A stretch of DNA of 64,000 nucleotides from Sphaerothrix gracilis (GCF_030405905.1 NZ_JASATW010000006.1:208017-272016); one strand, 5' to 3'; shown: positions 16,158 through 24,955, counted from the first letter of the stretch. Translations and numbers: made by a program. Notes: a model not told the origin generated them from the sequence alone.

Positions 16158-17507
16158 TTATTGTGCGGCTGAAACCGGGGTAATCAGCAATCGATAAGGT
16201 AAATAAATCTTCAGCCACCCACCCCCCGTATCCGGATGATTGTTCGCCTCCACCCGCCCCTGATGAGCCTCAATAATTTGTCGCACAATAGCCAATCCCA
16301 ACCCTGTGCCCCCTTTGATCACTTCCTGCTTGGGCGTACCGAGACTGGTAGAGACCTCTAACCTTTGGGTTCGGCTGCGGGCCGGATCAGCCCGATAAAA
16401 TCGTTCAAATACGTGGGGCAGGTCTTGCTCAACAAACCCAGGGCCAGCATCAGTAATTTCGAGCAGAACGTAGCCTGCGTTTTCTGAGACATCGCTAGGG
16501 TGGATGCTGAGGGCAGCTTGAATATGCTGTCGGGGCGGGCTGTACTTGATAGCGTTATCCAGTAAATTGACCAGCACCCGGTACATTAGGGATTCGTCTA
16601 GCTCAATCAGCAGTTTTTCAGGGCCAAAATAGGTAATCTGTAGCTGCTTGATGCGGGCTAAGGGTTCCAAACTCTGCCAGGCGGCAAAGATAAGCTGGGT
16701 GAAGTCTAGGGCTTTGGTGTTGAGGCCGCTGAAGTGTGGTCCTTCTAAACGGCTGAGATTTAGCAGGTCTTCAATCAGGTTGCTGAGGCGAATGGTTTCA
16801 TTCAGCAGGCGATCGAGCCAGCCCTGTAGAGAGGCATCAACGCGAGTCTTTAAGGTTTCTGCCACTAGGCGAATTGAGGTCAGCGGCGTTTTTAGCTCGT
16901 GGGCGACATCTGACATCCAGCGATCGCGCTGCTGGATTAGCCGCGTGGCCTCCCGCCGGTTTTCCAAAAAAACGCCTATTTGGCCTCTTTGCAGCGGAAA
17001 GGCAGAGCCTCGTAGCGGGTAAGCCGGACGCTCTGATAGATCAAATGGATCGGCTGGAGCTGAATAAAGCGTCCAGTCTTGATGGCCAGGCTGCTGGCTT
17101 TGACGAGTGCTCTCAATAAGCTGATCTAACTCATAGGAGCGAACGACTTCTAATAAGAGGCGAGGCAGAGCTTCTGTATCCGTCGAGAGCGGTTTTAGGG
17201 CTAGCAGCTTTGCGGCCCGCGAATTGTACCAAAGTAGCTGGTTCTCTTCGTCTACCAGCAAGTAGCCAATCGGGGCTTTTTCTAAAATTTGCTGATAGGC
17301 CTGTAGCTGCTGCTCTAGCTGGGCAATATCGCCCCGCTGCTGGGCGATCGCGCTAGAAAGCTGAGACGCATAGGAAATACCGTTCACCCCGGCATCAGAT
17401 TTGAGCTTTTGCAGCCACACTTTGAGCCGCGAACTGTACCAAGCCCGATACCAAAGCAGCAGGCTTAGCCCTAATCCAAGCCCCAGCAAAAACCACAGTA
17501 GCGGCAC
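16158..17507 (-). CDS. sphS: Sensor histidine kinase, SphS-like (phosphate sensing)
   Basis: This 449-aa kinase has one N-terminal hydrophobic helix (LLWFLLGLGLGLSLLLWY), then a PAS domain (QQILEKAPIGYLLVDEENQLLWYNSRAAKLL). HisKA follows with WMSDVAHELKTPLTSIRLVAETL, then HATPase_c with NLLDNAIKYSPP (N box), DAGPGF and GGTGLGLAIV (G boxes). One anchor, the PAS domain and the ETIRLSNLIEDLLNLSRLE helix match cyanobacterial SphS, the phosphate-limitation kinase that phosphorylates SphR. No response regulator is adjacent, so the assignment rests on sequence pattern only. Confidence 0.78.
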   Translation of the reverse strand: MPLLWFLLGLGLGLSLLLWYRAWYSSRLKVWLQKLKSDAGVNGISYASQLSSAIAQQRGDIAQLEQQLQAYQQILEKAPIGYLLVDEENQLLWYNSRAAKLLALKPLSTDTEALPRLLLEVVRSYELDQLIESTRQSQQPGHQDWTLYSAPADPFDLSERPAYPLRGSAFPLQRGQIGVFLENRREATRLIQQRDRWMSDVAHELKTPLTSIRLVAETLKTRVDASLQGWLDRLLNETIRLSNLIEDLLNLSRLEGPHFSGLNTKALDFTQLIFAAWQSLEPLARIKQLQITYFGPEKLLIELDESLMYRVLVNLLDNAIKYSPPRQHIQAALSIHPSDVSENAGYVLLEITDAGPGFVEQDLPHVFERFYRADPARSRTQRLEVSTSLGTPKQEVIKGGTGLGLAIVRQIIEAHQGRVEANNHPDTGGGWLKIYLPYRLLITPVSAAQ

Positions 17508-17638
17508 AGTCTTTCCCTAAGCATCGTTTTAAGCATACTCAATGAAACTGATTAAAGTCTCTTGCGATCGCTCAAAAATTGAGTGCTGATCAGAAGAGGC
17601 AAGGCTCGCTAGACCTGGGAAAATTGCTGGCAACAGCC

Positions 17639-18766
17639 TTAAGGCGCGCCTGTATTGCTGGTGTCGGGCAAAGAAGTGAGTAAATCGCCCGGTTCACCCA
17701 ACGCCTCTATCCAATTGACGACCTGAGGGTGCTGTTGCTGCCAGACTTCACACTGAGCTTTTACATCGGCCAGATGAGCTTCTACGTTATCAGGCGTTAC
17801 GTAAACGCCAAAATCTGCTGGCCCTGCGGCAACTTCATGATCAAATAGCCGATTCAGGATAATATTTCCCACTAAAAATGTGTAATGGGACGGATCGTCA
17901 AAATGCTGCATGTCCGAAACAATCGGCTCTGTCGTAATGCTGTTGCAGCCTGCAAAATCCCAAACGGGATGAATGGCAACAATTTCTTTTAGCCACTGCT
18001 GATAAGCTGGCCACAGATTTTTAACCTTAGCAATATGAAACAAGCTCACATGCAGCGGCGGAACAAAAACCTTTAAATCAATCGATTCTGCTGCGGCCAT
18101 AGCCGTAATTTCTCGAAACTGCTCTAGCGTTTCTGGCGATCGCTGATAGTTCCAATACATCTCCTCCGCTGCCGAAAAGTCTTCTAAAATTTCAATCTCA
18201 AAAATCTGTTGCCGCTGCTGGGGATCAATGTATCTACTGCCAGTGCCATCTTCATTAAAATAAGCGCCTCGTTGCGCTGGATTAAAGGTAAGCTGGAGAG
18301 CGCTTAGAGAAAAATATAGTGCTAAAAAGTCTTTTACAGGTATTTTTTCAGCCGCGATACGCGCCTCGGAAAATCCCGGCCTGACCCCTCTCGAAGCATT
18401 AAAGGCATAAAAGTCTAGGCCGACGACAGCAGTTTTCAAAGTGCCTTGGGCAGCCGAGTGTTGAAAATACTGCTGCACCTCGTAAATATTTGCCCCCAAA
18501 ACACCGAGGTTATAAGCTGAAGCATAACGATCAAAGACAGCATGGTTGGGATCAAGTCCTCGAACAACTCCAGAAGATCCCAGCAAAACAGCTTCTGGAT
18601 TCAGCCGATTGACTTTCAGGGCCTTGACGAGGCGGTCATTGTGAACACGCCCGCCCCGGCCTCTCAAACCGTAGGGATCGCTGATAAAGTTAATAGCAAA
18701 AACTACGCTCAGGCCAATCGCGATGCAGCTAGAAAAAGTTTTCAAAAACGAGTTATAAGATGCCAT
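17639..18766 (-). CDS. Membrane-anchored SGNH-hydrolase-like protein
   Basis: This 375-aa protein has one N-terminal transmembrane or signal-anchor segment (residues 8-28). It has an AVLLGSSGVVRGLDP block (Ser64/65, equivalent to the GDS-type nucleophile block), a YNLGVLGANIYEVQQYFQH block (G/N of blocks II/III), VVGLDFYAFN, and a C-terminal DDPSHYTFLVGN block with Asp291 and His294. This pattern fits SGNH/GDSL-like proteins that acetylate or deacetylate exopolysaccharide, similar to AlgJ/DltD-like periplasmic proteins. The substrate is unknown. Confidence 0.6.
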   Translation of the reverse strand: MASYNSFLKTFSSCIAIGLSVVFAINFISDPYGLRGRGGRVHNDRLVKALKVNRLNPEAVLLGSSGVVRGLDPNHAVFDRYASAYNLGVLGANIYEVQQYFQHSAAQGTLKTAVVGLDFYAFNASRGVRPGFSEARIAAEKIPVKDFLALYFSLSALQLTFNPAQRGAYFNEDGTGSRYIDPQQRQQIFEIEILEDFSAAEEMYWNYQRSPETLEQFREITAMAAAESIDLKVFVPPLHVSLFHIAKVKNLWPAYQQWLKEIVAIHPVWDFAGCNSITTEPIVSDMQHFDDPSHYTFLVGNIILNRLFDHEVAAGPADFGVYVTPDNVEAHLADVKAQCEVWQQQHPQVVNWIEALGEPGDLLTSLPDTSNTGAP

Positions 18767-19308
18767 AGCCAGTTTTGAAAATTGATGGATTAAGCATTTT
18801 TTGAAATCGAACCCATAGGCTATATGTCCAGGCGGAAATAGCCCTTCAAGCCACCGGATGATTCTGCTGCAATTGAATAGCTAAAGTTGACCGAGACACT
18901 GACTCGATCATTCCGTATCGCTTTTACACTATTCGCGCAAGCAGCTCAGCCGAAGATGAGAATTTAGCTGATGTCTTGAGTAATCCTACTGACCTAAAAT
19001 ATAAAGCTGCTGCCCAGAACTATTGTTTTGAGACGGCTGACTTTACTCAATCTTCTTAATTAATTCAAAGATTTTTCTGCGGATTTGTGTCTGAAGTCAA
19101 GTAAAAATAAAAATTTTGTAATCGCAGCTAAAACTGTCTTGCTGCGGCAAAGCCCCTGATTTTCTGCAAGATGGCGACCTGAGGATAGCGACTCAAGGAC
19201 AGCGAGTGCCAGCCACAGATCGGATCAACAGTAATTTTCCAAAATTTCATAATCCTCGGGCTAGCTTTTCAGTCAAACCACCAGTAGCCAGAACAATACG
19301 CATTGAAC
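18767..19308. other. Intergenic region with a possible ORF remnant
   Basis: No complete gene is seen. On the plus strand, positions 18877-19059 form an open frame of 60 codons ending in TAA with coding-like composition (segments YRFYTIRASSSAEDENLADV and AAAQNYCFETADF). It lacks an ATG, GTG or TTG near its 5' end, so it may be the tail of a decayed gene. The rest is AT-rich and featureless. Confidence 0.4.
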
Positions 19309-19343
19309 CAAAAAAGCCTCTCTAGCTACTCAGCTAGAGAGGC
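19309..19343 (-). terminator. Intrinsic terminator of the SLH-domain gene
   Basis: GCCTCTCTAGCT / AGCTAGAGAGGC forms a perfect 12-bp stem with a 4-nt loop (19316-19343). On the minus strand it is followed by a run of T (19309-19315). It lies 24 bp after the stop codon at 19368. Confidence 0.9.
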
Positions 19344-19367
19344 CAGGATAATGACAATCGCTAACTG

Positions 19368-20603
19368 TTAGGGTGATTGGGGAGCTTCGCAGTCAAAGAG
19401 CCGCACGATGGCCGCAGAAGCGTAGTTCCTCAGAGCTGGCGCACTGGGGGCGAAAGCAGTACCCGTCTCGTTGAGCGGCGAGGCTACGCCGCAGTGAGCC
19501 GACATCAGGCTGATTAGATTTTCGCCCCAGTGACCGTTGATATCTGTGAAGCCAAAGGGCTGCTGATTCAAGGGTAGATCAGGGCTAAGACCTAGCTGGC
19601 GACGACGGAATTCAGCCGCCCGGCGAATCATAGCCATCAGCTCAACGCGAGAAACCGTTGCAGAGGGCCGGAAAGTACCTACCACGTCACCGCTGACAAT
19701 GCCATTGTCTTTGGCGAACTTGATTTTAGCCGCACTCCAGCGATTCGCCGCGACGTCGGGGAAAGGAGCCGTGGAAACCTGGTTAGGCACAGCTAGATCG
19801 ACATTGGGCAGCTGAACCTTTAGCGCTTCAACTAGCATCGAAACGGCCTGCTCACGGGTCACAGGCTGGCGCGGGCCAAAGGTGCCGTCTTGAAAACCGG
19901 AGATGAAGCCAATTTCAGTAGCCCGCTCAATCTGATTGGCATAGAGATCGCCGCGAGTATCTGGGAAGGTCGGCGGCGTGGGCGTGGGGGTCGGCGTAGG
20001 AGTCGGCGTGGGGGTGGGCGTCGGCGTAGCAACCCCTTCAGCCGCCAATACCTGAGCTAAGGTCAAATCGTTCGTGAAGTAGTAGTGCCCTAGGGTGCGG
20101 CCTTCATAAGTACGCTTCGTCAGACGCCAGCCTGGATTGAGCATGAGCTTAGTGAAGCCAGTGTTGCTCACGCCTGCGGCTCGACCAATTGTAAAGCGAC
20201 CACTGGTGTTAGAAACTCCCTGCAGTACGAGGTTGCCGCCTTGCTCGCGCACTTGCAAGCGGAAGCTAGGGCCAAGGTCAGCATTGGCTAAGCGGATAGA
20301 ATAGCCGTTGCTGTCCGCAGCGCGGTTACAAATACCCGTGAAGTCAAAGTTTAGGAGCAGGGGCGTCACTGCCACTGGATTAGAGCCAGATTCGCTCCAG
20401 CACTGACGCTCATCGGTGACTTGCTCGTAGACATATAGCTCATAGGGAATGAACCGAGAACCCGGTGCTGCAATGACAACGACCTCGTCTTGGTCAATTT
20501 CGGTGCTGCCAAAGGTTTGAGCCAGCGCCGTACCCGTGCCGCCCAAAAGCCCTATTGCTGAAACTGCGAGGGCTGCTGCTTTCAGCCGTACAGAAGTTTT
20601 CAT
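19368..20603 (-). CDS. DUF3747 and S-layer-homology domain protein, secreted
   Basis: This 411-aa protein has a Sec signal peptide (MKTSVRLKAAALAVSAIGLLGGTGTALA). An N-terminal DUF3747-like beta domain spans about residues 30-190. A (Thr-Pro)n linker lies near 192-210. The C-terminal SLH region contains FPDTRGDLYANQIERATEIGFISGF, FGPRQPVTREQAVSMLVEAL and FPDVAANRWSAAKIKFAKDNGIVSG, then a further repeat. SLH domains bind peptidoglycan-linked polymers, so this is a cell-surface protein. It has its own terminator (19309-19343). Confidence 0.85.
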   Translation of the reverse strand: MKTSVRLKAAALAVSAIGLLGGTGTALAQTFGSTEIDQDEVVVIAAPGSRFIPYELYVYEQVTDERQCWSESGSNPVAVTPLLLNFDFTGICNRAADSNGYSIRLANADLGPSFRLQVREQGGNLVLQGVSNTSGRFTIGRAAGVSNTGFTKLMLNPGWRLTKRTYEGRTLGHYYFTNDLTLAQVLAAEGVATPTPTPTPTPTPTPTPTPPTFPDTRGDLYANQIERATEIGFISGFQDGTFGPRQPVTREQAVSMLVEALKVQLPNVDLAVPNQVSTAPFPDVAANRWSAAKIKFAKDNGIVSGDVVGTFRPSATVSRVELMAMIRRAAEFRRRQLGLSPDLPLNQQPFGFTDINGHWGENLISLMSAHCGVASPLNETGTAFAPSAPALRNYASAAIVRLFDCEAPQSP

Positions 20604-20984
20604 GTTAATCCTTGCTTACCTGTGAATTTGAACAGTGCTGCCGGACAGCCGGAGATGCACACCCGCTTGCAGAGGGCAGTCATAGGGCATCGAGCTGTTG
20701 CAGACTTTTTGAGTGAATTTTTGCTATGTATCTTTGCTGTCGAGGTTGAGTCTACAGCAGAAGGAATTGGAATTGAGTTTAACTTGAGGATAAGACTGTT
20801 TCGCTTTGCTCCAATCGGTAAGATCCAATACAGATCTTAAAAATCCAGTCCTCACACTTATCTCCCTTGTAGAAATTCTTCACGACAACAAGGCAAAATA
20901 GAGCTGGGTTTGGACAGTTTCTCATGGGGCACACTTGAATGAGCCTCTGCGTCAGTCAGATAGGGCTAGTTGAGGAGTAAGGCT
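20604..20984. other. Intergenic region, divergent promoters
   Basis: This gap separates the divergent SLH-domain gene and the pentapeptide gene. A 62-codon open frame from about 20655 has no ribosome-binding site and no recognisable family, so it is not called. No repeat or RNA gene was seen. Confidence 0.4.
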
Positions 20985-21557
20985 TTGCAGCGCGATCGCC
21001 GTCAAATTATTGGTACGTTTCTCGTAGCAGCTTTTACGGGGCTTGGGAGTCTGTCTCTACCGGCAATTGCAGAAGACAGCGAAGTGGAAGCTTTGCGCAA
21101 AGTCCGGCAGGTGGTAGAAAACAACGGCTGTCCCGGCTGCGACCTGCGCGATATAGATTTGCGGCGGCTAGACTTAGGCGGGGCTGACCTCAGCGGGGCC
21201 AATTTAGCCGGGGCTAACTTCTATCGCAGCCGCCTCGACGGCGCTAATTTGAGCGGGGCCAATCTGGAAAATGCTTACTTCGGCAACGCCAGCCTACAGT
21301 ATGCCAATCTAGCGACTGCCAACCTCCAGGACGCCGATCTAACGCGGGCTACTGTGACGGATGCTGACCTGTCACGGGCTAATCTGCGCAATGCCCGGAT
21401 TGAGCAAACCGACTTTCGCGGAGCGCGGTTACCCCAGGCTGACATGACCGGGGCGCTGGTAATTAGCAGCAATTTTGCTGAAGCCTACCTGTGTGAGGCA
21501 ATTACCCAATATGGCTGGGAATATGTAAGTGACTGCGAATACTTGACGATTGACTAA
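20985..21557 (+). CDS. Secreted pentapeptide-repeat protein
   Basis: TTG 20985 is preferred as start because AGGAG (20973-20977) lies 7 nt before it; the frame is open from 20970. A signal-like hydrophobic segment (IIGTFLVAAFTGLGSLSLPAIA) is followed by CPGCDLRDIDL and then about 20 A(D/N)Lxx repeats: LGGADLSGANLAGANFYRS, GANLSGANLENAYF, ATANLQDADLTRA, DADLSRANLRNA. These form a right-handed quadrilateral beta-helix. The tail carries a Cys pair (AYLCEA ... SDCEY). It is probably lumenal or periplasmic; the function of the family is mostly unknown. Confidence 0.85.
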   Translation: MQRDRRQIIGTFLVAAFTGLGSLSLPAIAEDSEVEALRKVRQVVENNGCPGCDLRDIDLRRLDLGGADLSGANLAGANFYRSRLDGANLSGANLENAYFGNASLQYANLATANLQDADLTRATVTDADLSRANLRNARIEQTDFRGARLPQADMTGALVISSNFAEAYLCEAITQYGWEYVSDCEYLTID

Positions 21558-21637
21558 GGCGGGTGCTGGGTTTCGTACCGCAACCACAACCGACATTGAC
21601 TCATGTTTGACGGCGCCTCTTTACTTAGCGGCATCGC

Positions 21638-22585
21638 TCATTCGGCGTTAGCGAAGTAAGGCAGTTTGACTGCAGATGGGGGCCAATGGCGGTAGATAAA
21701 GGCAATTAGCCAGGGCAAACCCAGCACTAAATAGAGGTAGCCGAGGGTTGCCTGCGATCGCAGATCGGCTAAGGTATAGTTCACCGGGGTGAGGCTGGAG
21801 ACGGTGAGGCCATTGTCTATAAAAACAAGGCCATAGCCAATGGCGGCAGCGGCAAGGGCGTGGACGATGGGCGGCGCTAAGCTGCGGGTCTTGAGATAGA
21901 GCAGGATTTCTATGAGGCTAAAGGCGATCGCGCTGAGGGCTAATCCCAAAGAAGGCAGGTTGGCTAGGGCCGCGATTCCCAGATTGACGCCCACAGCCCA
22001 GGATAAACCCCACTTGTAGCTCCAGCGGTGCAGCACTAAGCCAAAAATCAACAGCTTAGCGATGACGTTTTGATAGAAGCCGAGCAGCCATATCAGGCTG
22101 ATGAACAAAAGCGGCGATGAGCTGGCAGCTAGTGCCTCGGTAAGTTCGTTGGTGTTCTGGTTGACGGCGGTGAGGACTAGATCAGGTGCCCAGTAGGTGA
22201 GCAAGGCGTTGCCGACGCGGTAAAACCCCATGAGGCAAAGCTGAGAGGCGATCGCCAGTCCGAGGGTCAATTTCCAAGGTAAGTCTGGCGTGATGGGTCC
22301 GATGAGCTGCTTGAGGCGGATCTGGTGTTTGCGACAGCCTAGCCCAACGACGAGGAGGCCGATCCCAGTGACGCCAACGAAGTAGAGCTGGCTCAGCCAG
22401 AATGATCTTTCTTCAAGAGCCTGTAGGTCAAGCGCTTCTAAAAAAGAAATAGGCAGCGCGATCGCCAGTACGGTAGAAAACACTATTAGCGCGATCGCCA
22501 TGCCGATGACCAGTCGCAGCAGCACATAGCGGACTTTGAAACGGCGGAACGGATTGGCGACGGAAAAGTCAGAATCAGACACCAT
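21638..22585 (-). CDS. CPBP-family membrane protein lacking catalytic residues
   Basis: This 315-aa protein has about eight hydrophobic helices. The C-terminal half resembles the CPBP (CAAX protease and bacteriocin-processing) family: a helix ending in IAKLLIFGLVLHRW where active members have EExxxR, then LGIAALANLPSLG, then a helix with LIEILLYLKTRSLAPPIVHALAAA. The Glu pair and Arg of motif 1 and the His/Asn of the later motifs are not conserved, so peptidase activity is unlikely. It may be a structural or binding relative. Confidence 0.6.
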   Translation of the reverse strand: MVSDSDFSVANPFRRFKVRYVLLRLVIGMAIALIVFSTVLAIALPISFLEALDLQALEERSFWLSQLYFVGVTGIGLLVVGLGCRKHQIRLKQLIGPITPDLPWKLTLGLAIASQLCLMGFYRVGNALLTYWAPDLVLTAVNQNTNELTEALAASSSPLLFISLIWLLGFYQNVIAKLLIFGLVLHRWSYKWGLSWAVGVNLGIAALANLPSLGLALSAIAFSLIEILLYLKTRSLAPPIVHALAAAAIGYGLVFIDNGLTVSSLTPVNYTLADLRSQATLGYLYLVLGLPWLIAFIYRHWPPSAVKLPYFANAE

Positions 22586-22701
22586 AACCTGAAAACAATT
22601 ACCCTGCTCCAGGGTAGTCGATCATTTAGGTAGGAATCTGTGAGAGCGATCGCCCTAGGTATCTGGCTTGGCGCTCTATAGGGGTCGCTATGGCGTCAGC
22701 T

Positions 22702-22756
22702 CCCAGGGATCTTGCCTCAACGTGGATCATTTCGCTCACGCTGACAGACCCCTGGG
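22702..22756 (-). repeat. Conserved hairpin after the 81-aa gene, copy 2
   Basis: Read on the minus strand, CCCAGGGGTCT pairs with AGATCCCTGGG with one G-U pair, at the same distance from the stop codon (within one base) as in copy 1 (4857-4911). The homology between the two units ends about 4 bases beyond it (22698). Confidence 0.7.
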
Positions 22757-22768
22757 ATCTACAGAGCG

Positions 22769-23014
22769 CTATTCGACTAGCGGCGTTTTGATCAGTACCC
22801 GTACCACTTCGCCGGGGTTGGCGGTGGGCTGGGGGTCGCTCCAGGCAGTGGCTTCGGCATAGCCTTTGACGTGCATTAGGTAAATATCCAGCCGAACGGC
22901 TTCGGCGTCACCCAGCAGGATGTGCCGCACCCGCCTACGCCGTGAGGAGCGTTGAGGCACTGGAATACACAGATCTGTGGACGCAGCCGCGCCCGCATCG
23001 GAAGATTGAAACAT
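22769..23014 (-). CDS. Small protein of unknown function, copy 2 (81 aa)
   Basis: This paralogue of the gene at 4600-4845 has the same length and the same start context (AGGAAACAGAACATC before ATG 23014). The N-terminal linker differs (MFQSSDAGAAASTDLCIPVPQ). The basic stretch is RRRRVRH and the C-terminal part (LLGDAEAVRLDIYLMHVKG, YAEATAWSDPQPTANPGEV, VRVLIKTPLVE) is nearly identical. Changes such as I/L, H/Y and M/L are conservative. No known domain was recognised. It neighbours toxin-antitoxin genes. Confidence 0.65.
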   Translation of the reverse strand: MFQSSDAGAAASTDLCIPVPQRSSRRRRVRHILLGDAEAVRLDIYLMHVKGYAEATAWSDPQPTANPGEVVRVLIKTPLVE

Positions 23015-23278
23015 GATGTTCTGTTTCCTTTTACTTTTGGGTTGAGGAAAACAGAACACGAAAACCCCAGCACACCGCGCGAGATACAAATTCGGTGGCT
23101 AGGGTAAACTGACCACTAGCCCGTAATCTGCTCGCCTCAGGTTGCGGGTTAGGTGCTTGTTGGAGGGGCTAACTCCTTCAGGCACCGCCGAAGGCCTTCG
23201 AGTTCTGCGGTTAACTCGCCGTCGAAACGGCTTAATGTCTGAGGATACGCATATGGGCGATCGGCGTCAACCGTGGAG
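23015..23278 (-). ncRNA. Structured leader RNA, copy 2 (264 nt)
   Basis: This is the reverse-strand homologue of 4336-4599 and has exactly the same length. Most positions are identical. Differences concentrate in an 8-base block near the 5' end (TCAGACAC versus CCATATGC) and in one hairpin (copy 1 TAGTG/CACTA). In copy 2 that hairpin is GGAG/CTCC with the same 7-base loop: two pairs are replaced by other Watson-Crick pairs and the outermost pair is lost. The SD-masking hairpin before the ATG is unchanged. Confidence 0.65.
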
Positions 23279-23341
23279 AGGCGATCGCTTACTCAATCAG
23301 CTAGGCTTAAACTAAAGCTGTTCAACTATTCTTTCTGCTTT

Positions 23342-23593
23342 ATGCAAGCTTATGAACTACCCGCCACAGTAACTGCTGATGGTTATCTGGTATTGCCTAA
23401 CTTTCAGCTCAATCTTCGCCAAAATACTCAGGTTAGAGTCATTGTTTTGGTGGAAGAGGTGGAAACTGACGACATTCAAGAGGCTGATTGGCTGCACTCG
23501 GCTGCTCAAAATTCGGCCTTTGATTTTCTGAGTGATCCTGAAGAAGATATTTACAATGTAGGTGATGGCAAACCCTTCCAGTTCCAAGGGTAA
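23342..23593 (+). CDS. Antitoxin-like protein of a MazF/PemK pair
   Basis: This 83-aa protein is read from ATG 23342; an upstream in-frame start at 23273 is less likely. The N-terminus (YELPATVTADGYLVLPNFQLNLRQNTQVRVIVLVEE) resembles the AbrB-like or DUF2281-type antitoxins of cyanobacteria, followed by an acidic tail (DWLHSAAQNSAFDFLSDPEEDIYNVGDG). Its 3' end overlaps the toxin start by 32 bp, which implies translational coupling. Confidence 0.75.
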   Translation: MQAYELPATVTADGYLVLPNFQLNLRQNTQVRVIVLVEEVETDDIQEADWLHSAAQNSAFDFLSDPEEDIYNVGDGKPFQFQG

Positions 23594-23921
23594 GGTTGTT
23601 TTAGTTCCGTTCCCTTTTGATAATTTATCGACTACTAAGGTTAGACCTGCTGTTTATCTAACTGATCCAATCGGAACATACAAACATGTCTTGTTGGCCT
23701 TTGTTACTAGCCGTATTGCTCAAGAAATTTTGCCAACAGATATTATTCTTGACAAATCGCATCCAGACTTTGCTGTTAGCGGTTTACATAAGCCGTCTAC
23801 TCTACGTCTGCATTTTTTGATGACGGCTCGCGTTTCTCTGATTTTGCGAGAACTGGGATACTTATCTAATGAAACTCAAGCGGATATTGCTAAGCAATTA
23901 TGCAATTTTATAAAAGAGTAA
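23562..23921 (+). CDS. Type II toxin, PemK/MazF-like endoribonuclease
   Basis: This 119-aa protein starts at GTG 23562 or ATG 23565. It has the MazF-fold marks KGKVVLVPFPFDNLSTTKVRPAVYL, VLLAFVTSRI and DIILDKSHPDFAVSGLHKPSTLRL, then LRELGYLSNETQADIAKQL. Members cleave mRNA at short motifs; the preceding antitoxin should neutralise it. Confidence 0.87.
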   Translation: MMANPSSSKGKVVLVPFPFDNLSTTKVRPAVYLTDPIGTYKHVLLAFVTSRIAQEILPTDIILDKSHPDFAVSGLHKPSTLRLHFLMTARVSLILRELGYLSNETQADIAKQLCNFIKE

Positions 23922-23948
23922 AATGAAATGGAGTCAGGTTCTATCTTG

Positions 23949-24189
23949 TTGTATAGAAGATACAAAAGCTTGCTGAACAGGATGGAATTTGATTGATCAG
24001 TTTGTTGCTTTAGCCGTTGCCGAGAAGATTTCAGCACTAACGACCGAAAGGTATCTCCAAGAACAAGAACACGCGAGCCGAGGAGATCGAATAAACTATG
24101 AGAGTGTATTAGCTAAAGTTGCTAACGTTGAGCCAGAACCCTACTGGCGCAACACAGCTAAAATGGAGAATGAAGTAGGGTGCTGTTAG
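23949..24189 (+). pseudogene. Broken CopG/ribbon-helix-helix-type antitoxin gene
   Basis: The frame 23989-24189 reads IDQFVALAVAEKISAL then YLQEQEHASRGDR and VLAKVANVEPEP, the C-terminal part of a common cyanobacterial antitoxin. The missing N-terminal piece is still present upstream in another frame: KIQKLAEQDGI at 23957-23989. The two join only if one base is restored near 23990, and a second frame break lies near 23956 (LYR then KIQ). No start codon precedes it, so it is inactivated. Confidence 0.7.
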
Positions 24190-24397
24190 CGCAGCGTAAC
24201 GCACCGAATCCAAGGGTTTTAGCCTATTGATCATTTGCACCATTTGAGGCGTGTCAGCCCACTACGATCAGTTAGCGTCAGCATAACAACCCTGGTGTAG
24301 CGAGCTGATTGAAACTGCTGATAGTCTTGTCAAGAAAACTGTAGCCGCTGACCAGGAAATTTAAAACCAGTCAAACTGTCCCCACAAGACATTATTC

Positions 24398-24955
24398 ATG
24401 ATTGCCGTCCCGCATTACGTCAGTCCCGAAGAATATCTAAACATCGAACGCCAAAGCCCCATTCGTCACGAATATCGGCGTGGCCTAGTCTACGCGATGG
24501 CAGGGGGGACAGATAACCATGATCGCATCACGTTTAACCTTCTCAAGCTGATTGACAATCACTTCGGCGACCCCTCCGAATGTCGTTTTTACTCTGGCAA
24601 CGTAAAAGTTAGCTACCAAGATGAGTTTTATTATTATCCAGATGCTTTCGTCACCTGTGATCCCCGCGATCGCGATGACCGCTATATCAAGCGATATCCT
24701 AAATTGATTGCTGAAGTCCTTTCTTCCAGTACACAAGCCTTCGACTTAGGCGAAAAATTTGACGATTACCGACAGCTTGAATCCTTAGAAGACTACGTTT
24801 TAATTTCGCAGGAACGTCAATATGTAGAGTGTCGTCGCCATATATCCATAAACAGGTGGGAGACGACAGTTTACGAGACAGGCGATATGGTCATCCTCAA
24901 AAGTATTGACCTGACGTTTCCAATTTCTCAGCTATATCGCGGTTTAGACACTTAG
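24398..24955 (+). CDS. Uma2 family endonuclease (DUF820), second copy type
   Basis: This 185-aa protein is a different Uma2 subgroup from that at 3642. It starts with YVSPEEYLNIERQSPIRHEYRRGLVYAMAGGTDNHDRITFNL and has SECRFYSGNVKV, YYYPDAFVTCDPRD, LIAEVLSSSTQAFDLGEKFDDYRQLESLEDYVLISQ. The acidic and Lys positions of the PD-(D/E)XK fold are present. Uma2 genes often travel with toxin-antitoxin genes in cyanobacteria, as here. Confidence 0.88.
   Translation: MIAVPHYVSPEEYLNIERQSPIRHEYRRGLVYAMAGGTDNHDRITFNLLKLIDNHFGDPSECRFYSGNVKVSYQDEFYYYPDAFVTCDPRDRDDRYIKRYPKLIAEVLSSSTQAFDLGEKFDDYRQLESLEDYVLISQERQYVECRRHISINRWETTVYETGDMVILKSIDLTFPISQLYRGLDT

Noticed and set aside
20655..20840. 62-codon open frame before the pentapeptide gene
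   Set aside because: No ribosome-binding site, no recognisable domain, and it lies in a promoter region.
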